The notes beneath the pieces are model-generated. The model worked only from the letters and a program-made list of their open reading frames with translations, did not search any database and was not told the origin of the DNA. Shown here in pieces: positions 48,801 to 58,648 of a DNA stretch of 64,000 bases. Position 1 is the stretch's first letter; each line of letters starts with the position of its first letter. The stretch is from positions 1,178,001 through 1,242,000 of the forward strand of contig JAPFFF010000012.1 in assembly GCA_039105265.1 (NCBI GenBank), written 5' to 3'. The stretch is from Tritrichomonas musculus (taxonomy: Eukaryota > Parabasalia > Tritrichomonadida > Tritrichomonadidae). The translations under genes were made by a program, and so were the position numbers.

Positions 48801-49774
48801 CGGCGGACGTTGAGACCTTCAGGAAGTTCCTCGATGAAGACTTCACAACGACGCAGCTGACGTTCTTCTTGAGAATGAGGACGATCTGCATGCGGAGGGG
48901 AATCACGCTTCCTGTGAGCATCTTCGTTGACGACAACGCAGATAACGAAGACAATTCTGAAGGCAATTCAAATAATTCAGTGGTTTACAATCAAGTTTTT
49001 CTGACACTTTCAATCGCCATTGAAATCATTCAAAAAGTTTTCCAAAAGGCAGGACAGGAGGCCGTTGATGCGGCGGTTAGAGCGGTTAGACACGATATTG
49101 TGAGGAAACCGTCACCAAAGGCCGATACATCCGTAACTTACGTTTCAATGATCTCACTGCTCAACCATTCAATTGAGGCCTTTCAGAATTTCGAATTGAA
49201 TGAGCTCAGAAAATTGATGAAGTGCTGCTCGGTGAAGCCGAAACTCGACAACAAAGGTTTCAGGCAGCTTGTGAGAGAGCTGGTCCCTTCTGCAAACGAC
49301 CAAAATGTAGCAGAACTCTATCGTCTCATGCTGTCTCAACCTGCTGAATCTGACAGCACTATTGAAAAAGTTGTCTTATCAAAGAAAAAGTTCATTGAAA
49401 AATTTTACTCAAAATCGCTCTTGAGCAAGGAAAATACAGAGGAGATCTTCGATATTGAGAAGTTTTACAGCTCGTCGCCAGAGTTCGAGTCCGTCAAGGA
49501 GAAGTGGAAGAGCTTGCTGCCATTGTTCGACGACGCACTCGAGGACGCAGAGAAGAGGGAGAAGGACCCTTCACTCTCGCACGAGATGCAGTGCTTGAAG
49601 CTCGACATCGATAACGTGAATACGTCGCTCACTTGCTTCGACGTGTTCGGCGCACATAAAAACATCCTCACCTGCCTCATTCAGTACCAGGAGCTCGTTT
49701 GGACATTCAAAACGCCTGAAATAGAATTGATGGATGAAACTACTAATTCAATCATGAACATTTTGAAGATTTGA
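45896..49774 (+). CDS. Large coiled-coil protein with acidic Asn-rich middle, 1292 aa
   Basis: Function not recognised. Residues 1-170 are disordered and Pro/Asn-rich. About 170-260 are helical. About 262-425 form a long coiled coil (Lys/Glu heptads). About 430-720 are a low-complexity charged region with NNNNK, KKTPHK and Glu/Asp/Asn stretches. About 725-1292 form a globular helical domain with a high-G/C coding sequence. The helical domain near 1120-1180 (LDNKGFRQLVRELVPSANDQ) recalls a degenerate EF-hand pair, with no canonical Ca2+ loop. The design is typical of cytoskeletal or flagellar scaffolds. The sharp rise in G+C near 48000 coincides with the globular domain; no stop or frame break occurs there. 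Confidence 0.85.
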   Translation: MSNQQPQAPTSNLAEALVASGLVKNVKIPQPERLTNSTNNISEPVITNVPAPIISVPNHLTQTKTKRAQSNLDFVNVTSQRGQNQIKLAPIENIYVDRQTNAPLPKLKLKPEGSGLRSEAPLSDLSFFHEKPQKKESTELTNEEILRSIPSNEPITFPRTMLVASTIGKPQIASRANYENLNSLLQHLVSQIELDPNSTDEEKIVAQRDAFNTVMSEIVRQGFYECSEKGDLFNNMRTYMNQTADQIPVLTNKLQKVREAAQNQIAALKSENEDLEKKNETLFAKYNSLEKDQNRLQSRLKFAEEKIPQLEENTRLLRLKNQESEIKVSETLKKLEKVKEKKTKMKKSNVENQSIIEEMGKQVQNLLDFKEKAQDTVFLLTDENDRLKKINIELKKEIETLREATNELAKKLEQTVKESKKNSNRINEQTQTAFFSKQPNYGGNNRYNNNKNNGKMNSSSNDGMERGRSRNQLSYRNAMESDTESSDDDDSYYSYYEDDENISNRTTGTTSSTTKSTPKSSKINNNNKNNNKKTPHKESNAKNNNKVSDSGNDKSDISNNDYNESVDSGNESETTNEAENNQTEEQGPTKPRPTKSSHQNKKKDKKSPSKTKEKTTTAKKPTTKPNSASNKGNSNGIQINNDSDQNYEDNENDNEEENSDNDKETDESNENTKETDNTKDEDNGNDNNASKPVHKRRKKHKNKNKNVTVQEIRELKKDFDACQEFVGDITLDSFKKLKERILSRNGRFVPNTENLMRAQDGTFNIIREDETVPPSEGFHDTLRMFVHSLMNRVMDKSCFTVFFSTIGIQSTEAELMSEEEGGNKSDFSNTSNLRLPSNSMSQSHCVIPTTRTMLVDRETMCFQHELMRDEFGDNFTKLLDPAYSDRPPRSFEWLVKSIKSIYDEKTVKDTKDYSDMAKMGNGGSSSLFKAISMPLFALQWSMRQYGLEYLAHQCCWDLVNTARAHQSKAADVETFRKFLDEDFTTTQLTFFLRMRTICMRRGITLPVSIFVDDNADNEDNSEGNSNNSVVYNQVFLTLSIAIEIIQKVFQKAGQEAVDAAVRAVRHDIVRKPSPKADTSVTYVSMISLLNHSIEAFQNFELNELRKLMKCCSVKPKLDNKGFRQLVRELVPSANDQNVAELYRLMLSQPAESDSTIEKVVLSKKKFIEKFYSKSLLSKENTEEIFDIEKFYSSSPEFESVKEKWKSLLPLFDDALEDAEKREKDPSLSHEMQCLKLDIDNVNTSLTCFDVFGAHKNILTCLIQYQELVWTFKTPEIELMDETTNSIMNILKI

Positions 49775-50119
49775 GCTTTGCTTTTTTTTTAATTATTGTT
49801 TGTTTTATTAATAAAATATTGTTTTATTATTCCAATTTACAATTTAATTTAATTTTACATGTGATGCAGGCAAACATAATCTAAGTGAGAGGAGAAATAA
49901 ACTTTATGAAGGTTCTTATGTCATTTTTTTTTTTTTTTTTTTAAACTTTTAATTGGTAAAAAGTATCTACTCATTTAGAATTTGATAGTTCAGTGAGTTC
50001 ATTCTTTTTAATTTTTATTTAAAAAAAAATTTTTTTATAACTAATGTTATAGCTGTATGGCAAGATGGATCGTGAGCGTTTCAAAAATCATTATTTAGTT
50101 ACCAAGAGTACTTCACAAA
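49775..50119. other. Spacer between convergent genes
   Basis: A/T-rich with a T-run at about 49925-49942. Both flanking genes end here; no gene of its own. Confidence 0.5.
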
Positions 50120-53100
50120 TCAACTATTATCTCTTATTATTTTGATATTTGAAGGAAAGGCAGAACTGTTTATATTAGTTAAAGATTTGGGAATTGTTAC
50201 TTTAGACAAAGAGGAACAGTTTTGGAATACATTGCTTTCGATTGTTGAGCAATTTGAAGGAATAACAATTTCTTTCAATGAATTGCATCCTTTGAATGAA
50301 TTTACTTTAATAGATGTTAATGATGTAGGTAGTTTAACATCTACCAAAGAAGAACATCCTTGAAACACTGATTCCTCAATTGAATTTATAGAATTTGGAA
50401 TACAAATTTGCTTTAATGAAGTGCATGAAGCAAAAGCTCTTTTTCCAATTGAGTTTAAAGATTGAGAATCATCAAATGTTACTTTTTCCAAAGATGTGCA
50501 TTCTTCAAAAGCTGATTGCTTTATTGTTGTCACACTTTTAGGTATTGCAATTTCTTTCAATAATACACATTTATAGAAAGCATTTTCTCCAATTGTCATC
50601 AAGGTTGAAGGTAAGCCGAAATCAACTTTTGCTAATGAAACACATCCATCGAAAGCATTTGCACTAATTGTTGTTAAAGAAGTAGGAATTCTTATTTCTT
50701 TCAAAGATAAACAATTTTTAAAAGCAAATTCACCAATGGAATAAAGAATATATCCATTATTAGAAGCAAATGATATCATGTATAATGATGAGCATCCATC
50801 AAATGCATGACTATTGATTGAAGTTACATATTTTGGTATTTCTATTTGTTTAAGGGACGTGCATCCTTTGAAAGTATTTTGCTCAATTGATTTCATATTA
50901 GACTTATTATGAAATGTTATATTAAGTAATGATGAACATCCATTGAATACATCATATCCAAATGCATCAATACCTGGAGGAATAAATATATCAGTAAGTG
51001 ATGTACAGTTTTGAAAAGCAGAATCATAAATTTTAGTCATTGAAGAAGGAGTTTCAAATTTAACATGTTTCAATGATGTACATCCACAGAATGCAGAAAT
51101 TCCAATCGAAACAACAGATTTTGGAATTTCTATTTGAGCAAGTGAAGAACATTTATAAAAAGAAAAACATTCTACAAAATTCATATTTGAAGGAATTGTT
51201 ATTTGTTCTAGTAATGTGCATTGATAAAATAGATAACTCCTGATTGATTTATAACAACCAGAGGATTTAAATTCTTTGAGTGATGAACAGGAATAAAAGG
51301 CACAGTCTTCAATCAACTCCACTTTCGAAGGAATAACTATTTGCTTAAGTGATGAACATCCAGAAAATGCTCTTTTTCCTATTCTAGTTAAAGAATCAGG
51401 AAGAGATATTTCTTCTAATAAAGTACAGTCCATAAAAACTTCTTCTTCTATAACAGTTACAGAAGAAGGAATTGTAATTCTTGTCAATGAAGTGTCTTTA
51501 AATGCAAATTTACCAATTTCACGAACAGATGATGAAATGTATATTTGCTTTAATGTTTTTAATCCTTCAAATCCGTATGGACAAATACTTGTTGTCGCTT
51601 CAGGTATTTTAATATATTTGAGTGGTGGAAACAATTTGAAAAATGATTTATTATTTTCATCAAGAATAATCCCAAAGCCAACATTTGTTATCTTCATTTC
51701 TGCGATTTTTTCTCTGAATTTTATAAGTATATTTTCAATATTGTTAGATGGGAAGTTGCATTCAATTGCAACATCTTTAAAAGGCTTCAATAGATTGCAG
51801 AAATCATCTATATCAAATAATGTCTCAAAATAAAATTTCTCAATTACCTTATATAAAACAATTTGATGACTGCAATTTGCTTTTGACAAGTATTCACTAG
51901 GTTTGGCAGGTATTATAATGAAATATTTATCAAACAAAGTTGGATTTAGAGTCATTAAATATTGCAAAAGTTCATCTAAATCTATAAGGAATTGAATGGG
52001 CTTCTCCTTATTAATTAGAGTAATTGTTACATGCTGTGTTTGCAATGGATAATTGTTGAATTCATCAATTGTTACATCGTTTTCATATTTATAATCATCT
52101 AAAGGTTTAATAGGCTTTGATATCTCATTTAAATCTTTAGTTTTATTTATTTCTTTGCTTGATTTTTTGTCCGAAGACGATTTGATTTCTTCACTTGATG
52201 ATTTATCCAATTTTTCAGTTGATGCTAAATCTGTTTCTTTACTTGATTTTTTGTCCGAAGACGATTTGATTTCTTCACTTGATGATTTATCAAATTTTTC
52301 AGTTGATGCTAAATCTGTTTCTTTACTTGATTTGTTGTCTGAAGACGATTTGATTTCTTCCCTTGATGATTTATCAAATTTTTCAGTTGATGATAAATCA
52401 GTTTCTTTGCTTGATTTTTTATGTGATTTCTTATGCGAGTGATCATCAGAATCTTTGTCTGTTATATTTTTATTTTTGCCTAAAGAGAAAATATGTCTAG
52501 AACTCCTTTTTTGCTTTTTATCATCATTTTCATTTATTGATTTCTTATCTTTTTTGCTTGAATTTTTTTCATTATCAGAATCGTCATCTTTCTTGCTTTT
52601 GTGCTTTTTCTTGCTTTTATCTTTTTCATTTTTAACTTTTATATCATCATCTTTCTTCTTTGAGACTTTAGAATTTTTTTGATTACTTTCTTTTTCAGCA
52701 ACTATATTATTAATTGATTCTTCGACTTTCTTTTTCATTTGGCTGTTTTCATTATTGATACTTGCCATATTTATGTCTTGTATCAAATGATCAAGTTTCT
52801 TCTCTAATTGTTCTTTCTCTTCTTTTAAGCTTTTGAGATTCTTTTTAGCATTTTCATTCTCTTTTTTAATACTATCAATTATTTCAATTGAACTATTAAG
52901 CTTTGCTTTTAATTGCTCTTTTTCACTTTCAATGACATTAATTCTTTTCTTTACTTCTTCATTTTCTTTCATCACTTTATCGGCGCTTTGAATTGAATCA
53001 TCAAACTTTTTCTGAATAATTGACATTTGCTTCTTTATTTCATCGTTTTCTTTCTTAATGTTAGAATTACTTTGAATTGCATCTTCAAGCTTTTTCTTTA

Positions 53101-54202
53101 TTTCTTCATTTTCTTTCTTAATTGGGTTAATATACTTTTCAATTATTTCATTAATTGTGCCAATTTTAGAATCTGCTTCTGTCTCTTCAACTTTGATTGA
53201 TTGCCTGTAGTTATCGATGTCACTTGCATAAGAAAGAACCTCGTTTACATCAACACCGTCAAGATAATAGTTGTTTCCTTCGTAGTCATCTGAAGCATCA
53301 TCTCTATCGTCATAAATATTGTCTGCCAAATCGTCAATATTGTATGCCAACTTTTTGAATATCTCTTCAAAAGTGGGCCTTTCTTTTGGATCTTTCGCCC
53401 AGCAACTTTCGATCAAGTTTTGAATAGATCGATTAACTGAACTGTCAATTTTTGGCCGATAATCTTCATCTATTACTTTTTTATTAAATGAATAAGGCGT
53501 CATTTTTCCTGATAATAGAAGCGGATACGGAATTAAATCGGTTACAACTTCATACATTAAAATTCCGAAAGAATAAACGTCCACTTTTCCATTATATCGA
53601 TTTCCTTCCATTATCTCAGGAGCCATGTACATGGAAGTGCCACATTGCTGTGATTGTATCATAGATCTGCCTGATTCGTAAAATTTGGAGAGACCAAAAT
53701 CAGTAATATGGGGATGTAAATCATTATCTAATAATATATTCCCTGGTTTTAAATCGCGGTGAATGACATGATGTTGGTGAAGGATCATCATTCCTCGTGC
53801 TATACCAACTAATATAATTTGGCGAGATGTATTATCATATTCTTCATCTAATAATCCGTTTTGTATTTTTTCTAGTAAATCTGCAAGCGAACCTTTTTTG
53901 GCAAGGTTCATAAATATTGTAACATTTTTTTGTTCATTGAAATCAACAAATGAGTATCCAAAAAATTTAATGATTGTTGGATGTTGGCAACGTATCATAA
54001 TTCCTATTTCTCGATTAATCATTTTCTTATATTGCGATTCATTATTGTGAGTATTGAGAACTTTTGCAGCATAATTATCATTAGTTTTTATATTCTGGAC
54101 TTCGTATACTAATCCAAATCCTCCAGATTCGATTTGTTTAATAATTTTAAAATCTTTGATATCAACCTGAAATTTCCGATAAGTTTTCGTCTGCTGATCC
54201 AT
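50120..54202 (-). CDS. TKL-like protein kinase fused to LRR_5 (BspA-like) repeats, 1360 aa
   Basis: Kinase domain residues 17-290: glycine loop ESGGFGLVYE, K47, HRDLKPGNILL, DFG in ITDFGLSKF, and GTSMYMAPEIM, all intact, so it should be catalytic. About 340-500 is coiled coil. About 500-735 is Lys/Ser-rich, with 3-4 tandem copies of a 28-aa unit (core STEKFDKSSSEEIKSSS, encoded at about 52155-52435). About 738-880 is a BTB-like module beginning FNNYPLQTQHVTI. About 885-1360 are LRR_5 repeats. No membrane helix or signal peptide, so the LRRs are probably cytosolic ligand or partner sensors. A paralogue of the same architecture lies at the right edge. The start ATG is the only sensible one. Confidence 0.92.
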   Translation of the reverse strand: MDQQTKTYRKFQVDIKDFKIIKQIESGGFGLVYEVQNIKTNDNYAAKVLNTHNNESQYKKMINREIGIMIRCQHPTIIKFFGYSFVDFNEQKNVTIFMNLAKKGSLADLLEKIQNGLLDEEYDNTSRQIILVGIARGMMILHQHHVIHRDLKPGNILLDNDLHPHITDFGLSKFYESGRSMIQSQQCGTSMYMAPEIMEGNRYNGKVDVYSFGILMYEVVTDLIPYPLLLSGKMTPYSFNKKVIDEDYRPKIDSSVNRSIQNLIESCWAKDPKERPTFEEIFKKLAYNIDDLADNIYDDRDDASDDYEGNNYYLDGVDVNEVLSYASDIDNYRQSIKVEETEADSKIGTINEIIEKYINPIKKENEEIKKKLEDAIQSNSNIKKENDEIKKQMSIIQKKFDDSIQSADKVMKENEEVKKRINVIESEKEQLKAKLNSSIEIIDSIKKENENAKKNLKSLKEEKEQLEKKLDHLIQDINMASINNENSQMKKKVEESINNIVAEKESNQKNSKVSKKKDDDIKVKNEKDKSKKKHKSKKDDDSDNEKNSSKKDKKSINENDDKKQKRSSRHIFSLGKNKNITDKDSDDHSHKKSHKKSSKETDLSSTEKFDKSSREEIKSSSDNKSSKETDLASTEKFDKSSSEEIKSSSDKKSSKETDLASTEKLDKSSSEEIKSSSDKKSSKEINKTKDLNEISKPIKPLDDYKYENDVTIDEFNNYPLQTQHVTITLINKEKPIQFLIDLDELLQYLMTLNPTLFDKYFIIIPAKPSEYLSKANCSHQIVLYKVIEKFYFETLFDIDDFCNLLKPFKDVAIECNFPSNNIENILIKFREKIAEMKITNVGFGIILDENNKSFFKLFPPLKYIKIPEATTSICPYGFEGLKTLKQIYISSSVREIGKFAFKDTSLTRITIPSSVTVIEEEVFMDCTLLEEISLPDSLTRIGKRAFSGCSSLKQIVIPSKVELIEDCAFYSCSSLKEFKSSGCYKSIRSYLFYQCTLLEQITIPSNMNFVECFSFYKCSSLAQIEIPKSVVSIGISAFCGCTSLKHVKFETPSSMTKIYDSAFQNCTSLTDIFIPPGIDAFGYDVFNGCSSLLNITFHNKSNMKSIEQNTFKGCTSLKQIEIPKYVTSINSHAFDGCSSLYMISFASNNGYILYSIGEFAFKNCLSLKEIRIPTSLTTISANAFDGCVSLAKVDFGLPSTLMTIGENAFYKCVLLKEIAIPKSVTTIKQSAFEECTSLEKVTFDDSQSLNSIGKRAFASCTSLKQICIPNSINSIEESVFQGCSSLVDVKLPTSLTSIKVNSFKGCNSLKEIVIPSNCSTIESNVFQNCSSLSKVTIPKSLTNINSSAFPSNIKIIRDNS
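52155..52435 (-). repeat. 84-bp tandem repeats in kinase linker
   Basis: About 3.5 near-identical copies of an 84-bp unit encoding SSKETDLASTEKFDKSS and SEEIKSSSDK. Confidence 0.85.
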
Positions 54203-54413
54203 AATATTTTAATATTAAAAATAAAAGGTTTTTACTTAATTGAATACGTGTAATTTAATAGTCATTAAAAAGTAATCAAAATCATTAAATTGAATATAAA
54301 TTTGTCGGATTTTTTTTTTTAGCGATTGACAACTTTCAAATTTGAATTCTATTTTGAAAAAATTATATGTGCTTTCTGAAAATTGAATATCGTAAAAGGT
54401 CCACTAAATTGTC

Positions 54414-54467
<54 letters not shown>

Positions 54468-54655
54468 GTCAAAAAAATAAGAAGAGAAGATAGAAGATGA
54501 TAAGAAGAATCACAAAAAAAAAGAAAAATCAACATTAGTAATATTGTAAAAGGTCCACCAAATTGCTCATATCATTTTTTTTAAAATACTTTACTTAAAT
54601 GATATCTTCTCAAGAAAATAAAGAGGAAGTTGATGAAACATAGAAAAACAATAAA
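54203..54655. other. Spacer with a 51-base A-run flanked by a 20-bp direct repeat
   Basis: An uninterrupted A-run spans about 54415-54465. The word gtaaaaggtccactaaattg at 54392 recurs with one change at 54546. This could be a retroposed or slipped duplication; nothing is coded. Confidence 0.6.
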
Positions 54656-55771
54656 ATGAATCCAAGAAATAACAAAGGCCCAAAGAATCAAAAAACGCAA
54701 TCCAAATTGATTTTAAATTTGGGCCATCAAAAGACAAAAGAACATAAAGAAGCCAAAGAACAAAATAAATCTAAAACAATTAAGACTAAAGAAAATGCAA
54801 AAGAAAAACAAAACCAAGAAGTTAATGATTAAAAAGAAAAGAACAACACCATAAGCTACATTTAAATTTGATTCATAAAAACAAAAATCAAAATGAAGAT
54901 ATAACAAAAACAACCAAAACTGAAGATAAAAATGAACAAAAGCAAGATCATGAAAAAGCAGATGTAAAAGAACATCATAAATCAAGAAAATAATAACAAA
55001 TTAGATGAAAAAGAAAACAAGGATGGAAATAATCTACAAACAAATCATGAAGAAAGAAATGAACATACAAAGTTCCATTTCACTTTGTCTAAAGAGCACA
55101 AAAATAAAGCCAAAACCTCTGAAGAAAATGAAAAACCAGATGAATTACAACATCCTGAATTTCACTTACTAATTCATCATGAACAAAAAAGTCATAACAT
55201 GAAGAGAAAAGACATTAAATCCGACAAATCAAATAAAGAAGAAGAAAACAATGAAAAAACGAACAAAATTGAAGATCATGATAATATAAATGAACAACAG
55301 AATAACGCAAAAGGAGAAACAAATCAAAAAGAAGAAATAAAGGAAAAAACAAATGAAGCTGATGGAAATCTAGAAATAAAATCAAATAATAATGAATCAA
55401 ACGAAAAGGATGAAAATGAGAAAATAAATGAAAAAGAAACAGATGAAGAAGGTCATGATGCAAAAGAAGCAGAAGAATCAATTGAAGAAAGTCATGATTT
55501 TAAAGAAACAACTGAAGAAAACCATATTGAAAAAACAGATGAAAAAGAAATAAAAGAAGAAAATCATGAAGACTCAATCGAAGATGCAATTAAAGAAAGT
55601 AATGAACAAGAAATAAAAGAAGAAAATCACGATGAAGTAGATGAACTAGTCAAAGAAGAAGATGCTGAAAAAGCACATGCAAAAGAGAACAAAGATGCTG
55701 ATGATCATGAAGAAATAGAACAGTTCGATGAAGCGAATGATCTTGAAGATGAATCAGAAAAAGCAGAATAA
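54656..55771 (+). pseudogene. Frameshifted Lys/Glu-rich repeat protein gene
   Basis: Starting at ATG 54656, a Lys/Glu/Asn-rich frame runs to a stop near 54831. The same kind of sequence continues in another frame to about 54992, and then in the first frame to 55771. Each part carries one copy or more of a motif: SKLILNLGHQKTKEHKE, HKLHLNLIHKNKN, TKFHFTLSKEHKNKAK, PEFHLLIHHEQKSHNMK. This common motif at spacings of about 45-70 residues shows it was one protein of about 370 aa broken by two shifts. The part from 55085 on (228 aa, starting at a non-ATG TTG) is open and Glu-rich. A translated product from the last part alone is possible. Confidence 0.65.
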
Positions 55772-55857
55772 AATAGATAAAAAAAAAAAGAAATAGATTT
55801 TATAATAAATATAGAACTTAATTTATTCCTATTTTTATAAGCTTTTTTTTTTTTTTT
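55772..55857. terminator. Convergent 3' spacer with T-run
   Basis: A short A/T spacer between the frameshifted gene and the stop of the minus-strand LRR gene. It contains a T-run of about 17 bases. Confidence 0.4.
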
Positions 55858-58545
55858 TTACCAATAAATTTCTGCATCAACAGAAACAAAGACACTAATA
55901 TCCATTTTGGGCGTACCAACAAAAATACTCTTCTTTAAATTACAAACTTTATGCGCATTTGGAAGTGAGAAAACAAATAAAGACGAATTAAAACAATTAT
56001 CTTCAAGCATTATTTCTTCTCCTAAAAGCTCAATTGCGGCGAGATTGTAGCAACAATCAAAAGTAAGAGTCTTGATTAAATTGACTTTTTTAGGAATTGC
56101 GATGCTTTTTATTGAAGTGCCTTGAAATGCTCCGCTATCAATTTCACAAAGTTCTGAATTTTCAGCAAATTCAATGAACACTAATTGGACACACGAATAG
56201 AAAGCAGCCTGACCAATCGACTTGACAGACGATGGTATTGAAATCCTATCAATTTTAGTTGCACAAAAAGCTTTATTGCCAATTGATCTGAGCTGTGAAT
56301 CTACTTCGAATTCAACAGAGTCTAATTCAGTACGATCACAAAATGCATATGAATCAATCATTTTAATTGACGAAGGAATTTTGACTTGTTTCAAGTTACG
56401 ACTTGCAAAATGAAGAATGTCAAAAACGTCACTTTTATCATCAATTTTTCCAAGCAACAATTGTCCACCAATTGCAGAGAAGCGTCGGTTATCAGGAGAT
56501 ACAAAACAACTGATCAATTCCGAAGTTCCAGAACGCCATCCTTCTTTCAATACTTCAAGTGCTGCTGGAATTGTGAGACTTTTCAAACCCGACCATTCAA
56601 AAGTTGATTTTTCAATTACTCGAATTTGCAAGTTTTCAAAATTGTCAATTTTCTCCAAACAATGACAACAAGCAAACGCTAATTTACCAATTTCATTGCA
56701 ACTCGATGGAATGGAAATGCTTTTAACGGTCGAACTTGTAAAGGCGAAATTTCCAATTGAAACGAGCTTGGAATCATCATCGAATTTCACAGACTCAAGC
56801 TTGCTGCAATCACAAAATGCGTATGAAGCAATATGCTTTATGAAAGGCGGAATGATTGCATGCTCGATGTCACGACGTGCAAAGAAAAGAACATCAAAAA
56901 TGTCACTTTTTTCATCAGATTTTCCAACAAGAAATTGATTCGCATGATATTTGAAGTGCTCGTTTTCAGGTGATAACAGAATTGTTGTCAGTTCTGGAGC
57001 GGCACTACACCAACCTTCTTTGAGCTCTTTAACTTTCGATGGGATCGAAAATGATTGAATTTTTGAGTCAAAAAACAGTTGTGTTTCAATTGTCTCAATT
57101 TCGGAGCCATTTTCAAATTGAATTGATTGAAGAAACATGCAGTTATTAAAACAACCTTCGCCCACTTCTTTAACAGATGAAGGAATGATGATGTTGCCAA
57201 TTGCTGCTTTTGAAAATGCATATTTTTTAATGCTTTTCAACTTACAATCAGCTTGGAACTCAACATTTGTCAAATCATAACAAGCATCGAATGATTTCTC
57301 ACCAATTTCAACAACACTTGATGGAATAGAAATGCTTTTTATTGCTGTAAGAAAGAATGCTTCATCGCCAATTTTTTGGAGTTTTGAATCCTCTTCAAAT
57401 TTGAGTGAATTGAGATGGATACATGAATTGAAAGCTTTATTTCCGATTTCAACAACACTCGAAGGAATCGAAACTTTTTGAATATTAATTGAATTGAAAG
57501 CATCTTCATTTATTACGGTGAGCTTTGAACCAGATTGAAAATCAACCAATTTCAATGATTTACATAAGAAGAAGGCTGCTTTATCAATCATTTCAACCGT
57601 GGCTGGAATTTGAATGCTGCCGATAGACGTCTTTAAGAATGATTTTTCACCGATTGTTATTAATTCAGAATTTGATTGAAATTCAACTGATTTCAAAAAC
57701 TTACATTCATTAAATGCATGTGATCCAATTCGTTTTATATATGATGGAATTGATGCCTTTTTAATGGAATGACTTCCAAAAAGAAGAATGTCAAATTCAT
57801 CGTTTTTTGGGTCACTTTTTCCAAGCAAAAAATTATTTTTATAAAAAGTGAAATTTTTATTGTTTGGCGAAATCGACACCAATACCAATTTGTTGGCCTT
57901 CTTGCACCATCCTTCTTCAATCTCTTCCATTGATGTGGGAATTTGAACTTTTTCAATAGAAGAGTTGATAAATGAACTTTTTCTTATTCTTTGAATTTCT
58001 GATTTTTCAGCGAATTCAATCGATTTGCAATTTTTACAGTCACAAAAAGAATATGGGCTGATCTGCTTAATAAATGGAGGAATGACTGCTTGCTCGATGT
58101 CTCGTCGTACAAAAAGAAGATTATCAAATGCTTCGCTGTTTTCATTCATTTTTGCAATCAAATATTTATCATCATGGAATAAAAAGTGGCGATTTTGTGG
58201 TGATATTGAAATAGAGACTAATTTTGGGGTGGAATGACACCAGCCTTCTTCAAGCTTTTCAATACTTGATGGCAGGGATAGATGAGTAATTGAAGACCTG
58301 AAAAATGCTTTTTTTTCAATTAATAAAAGACCTGAGTCTTCTGAGAAACAAATTGATTTTATTCTTTTTTGCCCTTTGAAGGAAGATTGGGCAATTGATG
58401 TAATCACATATTCATTGGATTGATATTTGACTACTCTAGGTATTAAGATATTTTCTTTTACATTTGATGAGTCTATTATTTTAGCAGTATGATTATTATT
58501 ATCTAATTCAAATGATATTCCATCAATTTTTATAATTAATGTCAT
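55858..58545 (-). CDS. BspA-like LRR_5 protein, 895 aa
   Basis: A repeat-only protein: about 35 LRR_5 units of 22-24 aa (pattern IG..AF..C..L....I.IP.SV..I) from residue 30 to 860. Longer insertions carrying HYLLAKM-, FLLGKS- or QLLLGKI-type sequences recur every about 200 aa with the block EDIEHAIIPPFIKHI-like, showing large-block duplication (about four blocks). The N-terminus MTLIIKIDGISFELDNN lacks a signal peptide and no C-terminal membrane helix is visible; most trichomonad BspA proteins are likewise without one. Roles in adhesion or bacterial/host interaction are inferred for the family. Confidence 0.9.
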   Translation of the reverse strand: MTLIIKIDGISFELDNNNHTAKIIDSSNVKENILIPRVVKYQSNEYVITSIAQSSFKGQKRIKSICFSEDSGLLLIEKKAFFRSSITHLSLPSSIEKLEEGWCHSTPKLVSISISPQNRHFLFHDDKYLIAKMNENSEAFDNLLFVRRDIEQAVIPPFIKQISPYSFCDCKNCKSIEFAEKSEIQRIRKSSFINSSIEKVQIPTSMEEIEEGWCKKANKLVLVSISPNNKNFTFYKNNFLLGKSDPKNDEFDILLFGSHSIKKASIPSYIKRIGSHAFNECKFLKSVEFQSNSELITIGEKSFLKTSIGSIQIPATVEMIDKAAFFLCKSLKLVDFQSGSKLTVINEDAFNSINIQKVSIPSSVVEIGNKAFNSCIHLNSLKFEEDSKLQKIGDEAFFLTAIKSISIPSSVVEIGEKSFDACYDLTNVEFQADCKLKSIKKYAFSKAAIGNIIIPSSVKEVGEGCFNNCMFLQSIQFENGSEIETIETQLFFDSKIQSFSIPSKVKELKEGWCSAAPELTTILLSPENEHFKYHANQFLVGKSDEKSDIFDVLFFARRDIEHAIIPPFIKHIASYAFCDCSKLESVKFDDDSKLVSIGNFAFTSSTVKSISIPSSCNEIGKLAFACCHCLEKIDNFENLQIRVIEKSTFEWSGLKSLTIPAALEVLKEGWRSGTSELISCFVSPDNRRFSAIGGQLLLGKIDDKSDVFDILHFASRNLKQVKIPSSIKMIDSYAFCDRTELDSVEFEVDSQLRSIGNKAFCATKIDRISIPSSVKSIGQAAFYSCVQLVFIEFAENSELCEIDSGAFQGTSIKSIAIPKKVNLIKTLTFDCCYNLAAIELLGEEIMLEDNCFNSSLFVFSLPNAHKVCNLKKSIFVGTPKMDISVFVSVDAEIYW

Positions 58546-58648
58546 TTTATGATCGTAATGATTTTAAATTTTAAAAATCCACTTTTTGTGAGAATCAATC
58601 AAAATTTTTGAAAAATTATAACAACAAACAAACAATTTATTTACATGA

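Noticed and set aside
56222-58237. Plus-strand frames opposite the 895-aa LRR gene
   Set aside because: Shadows of the LRR_5 repeats; no independent motifs.
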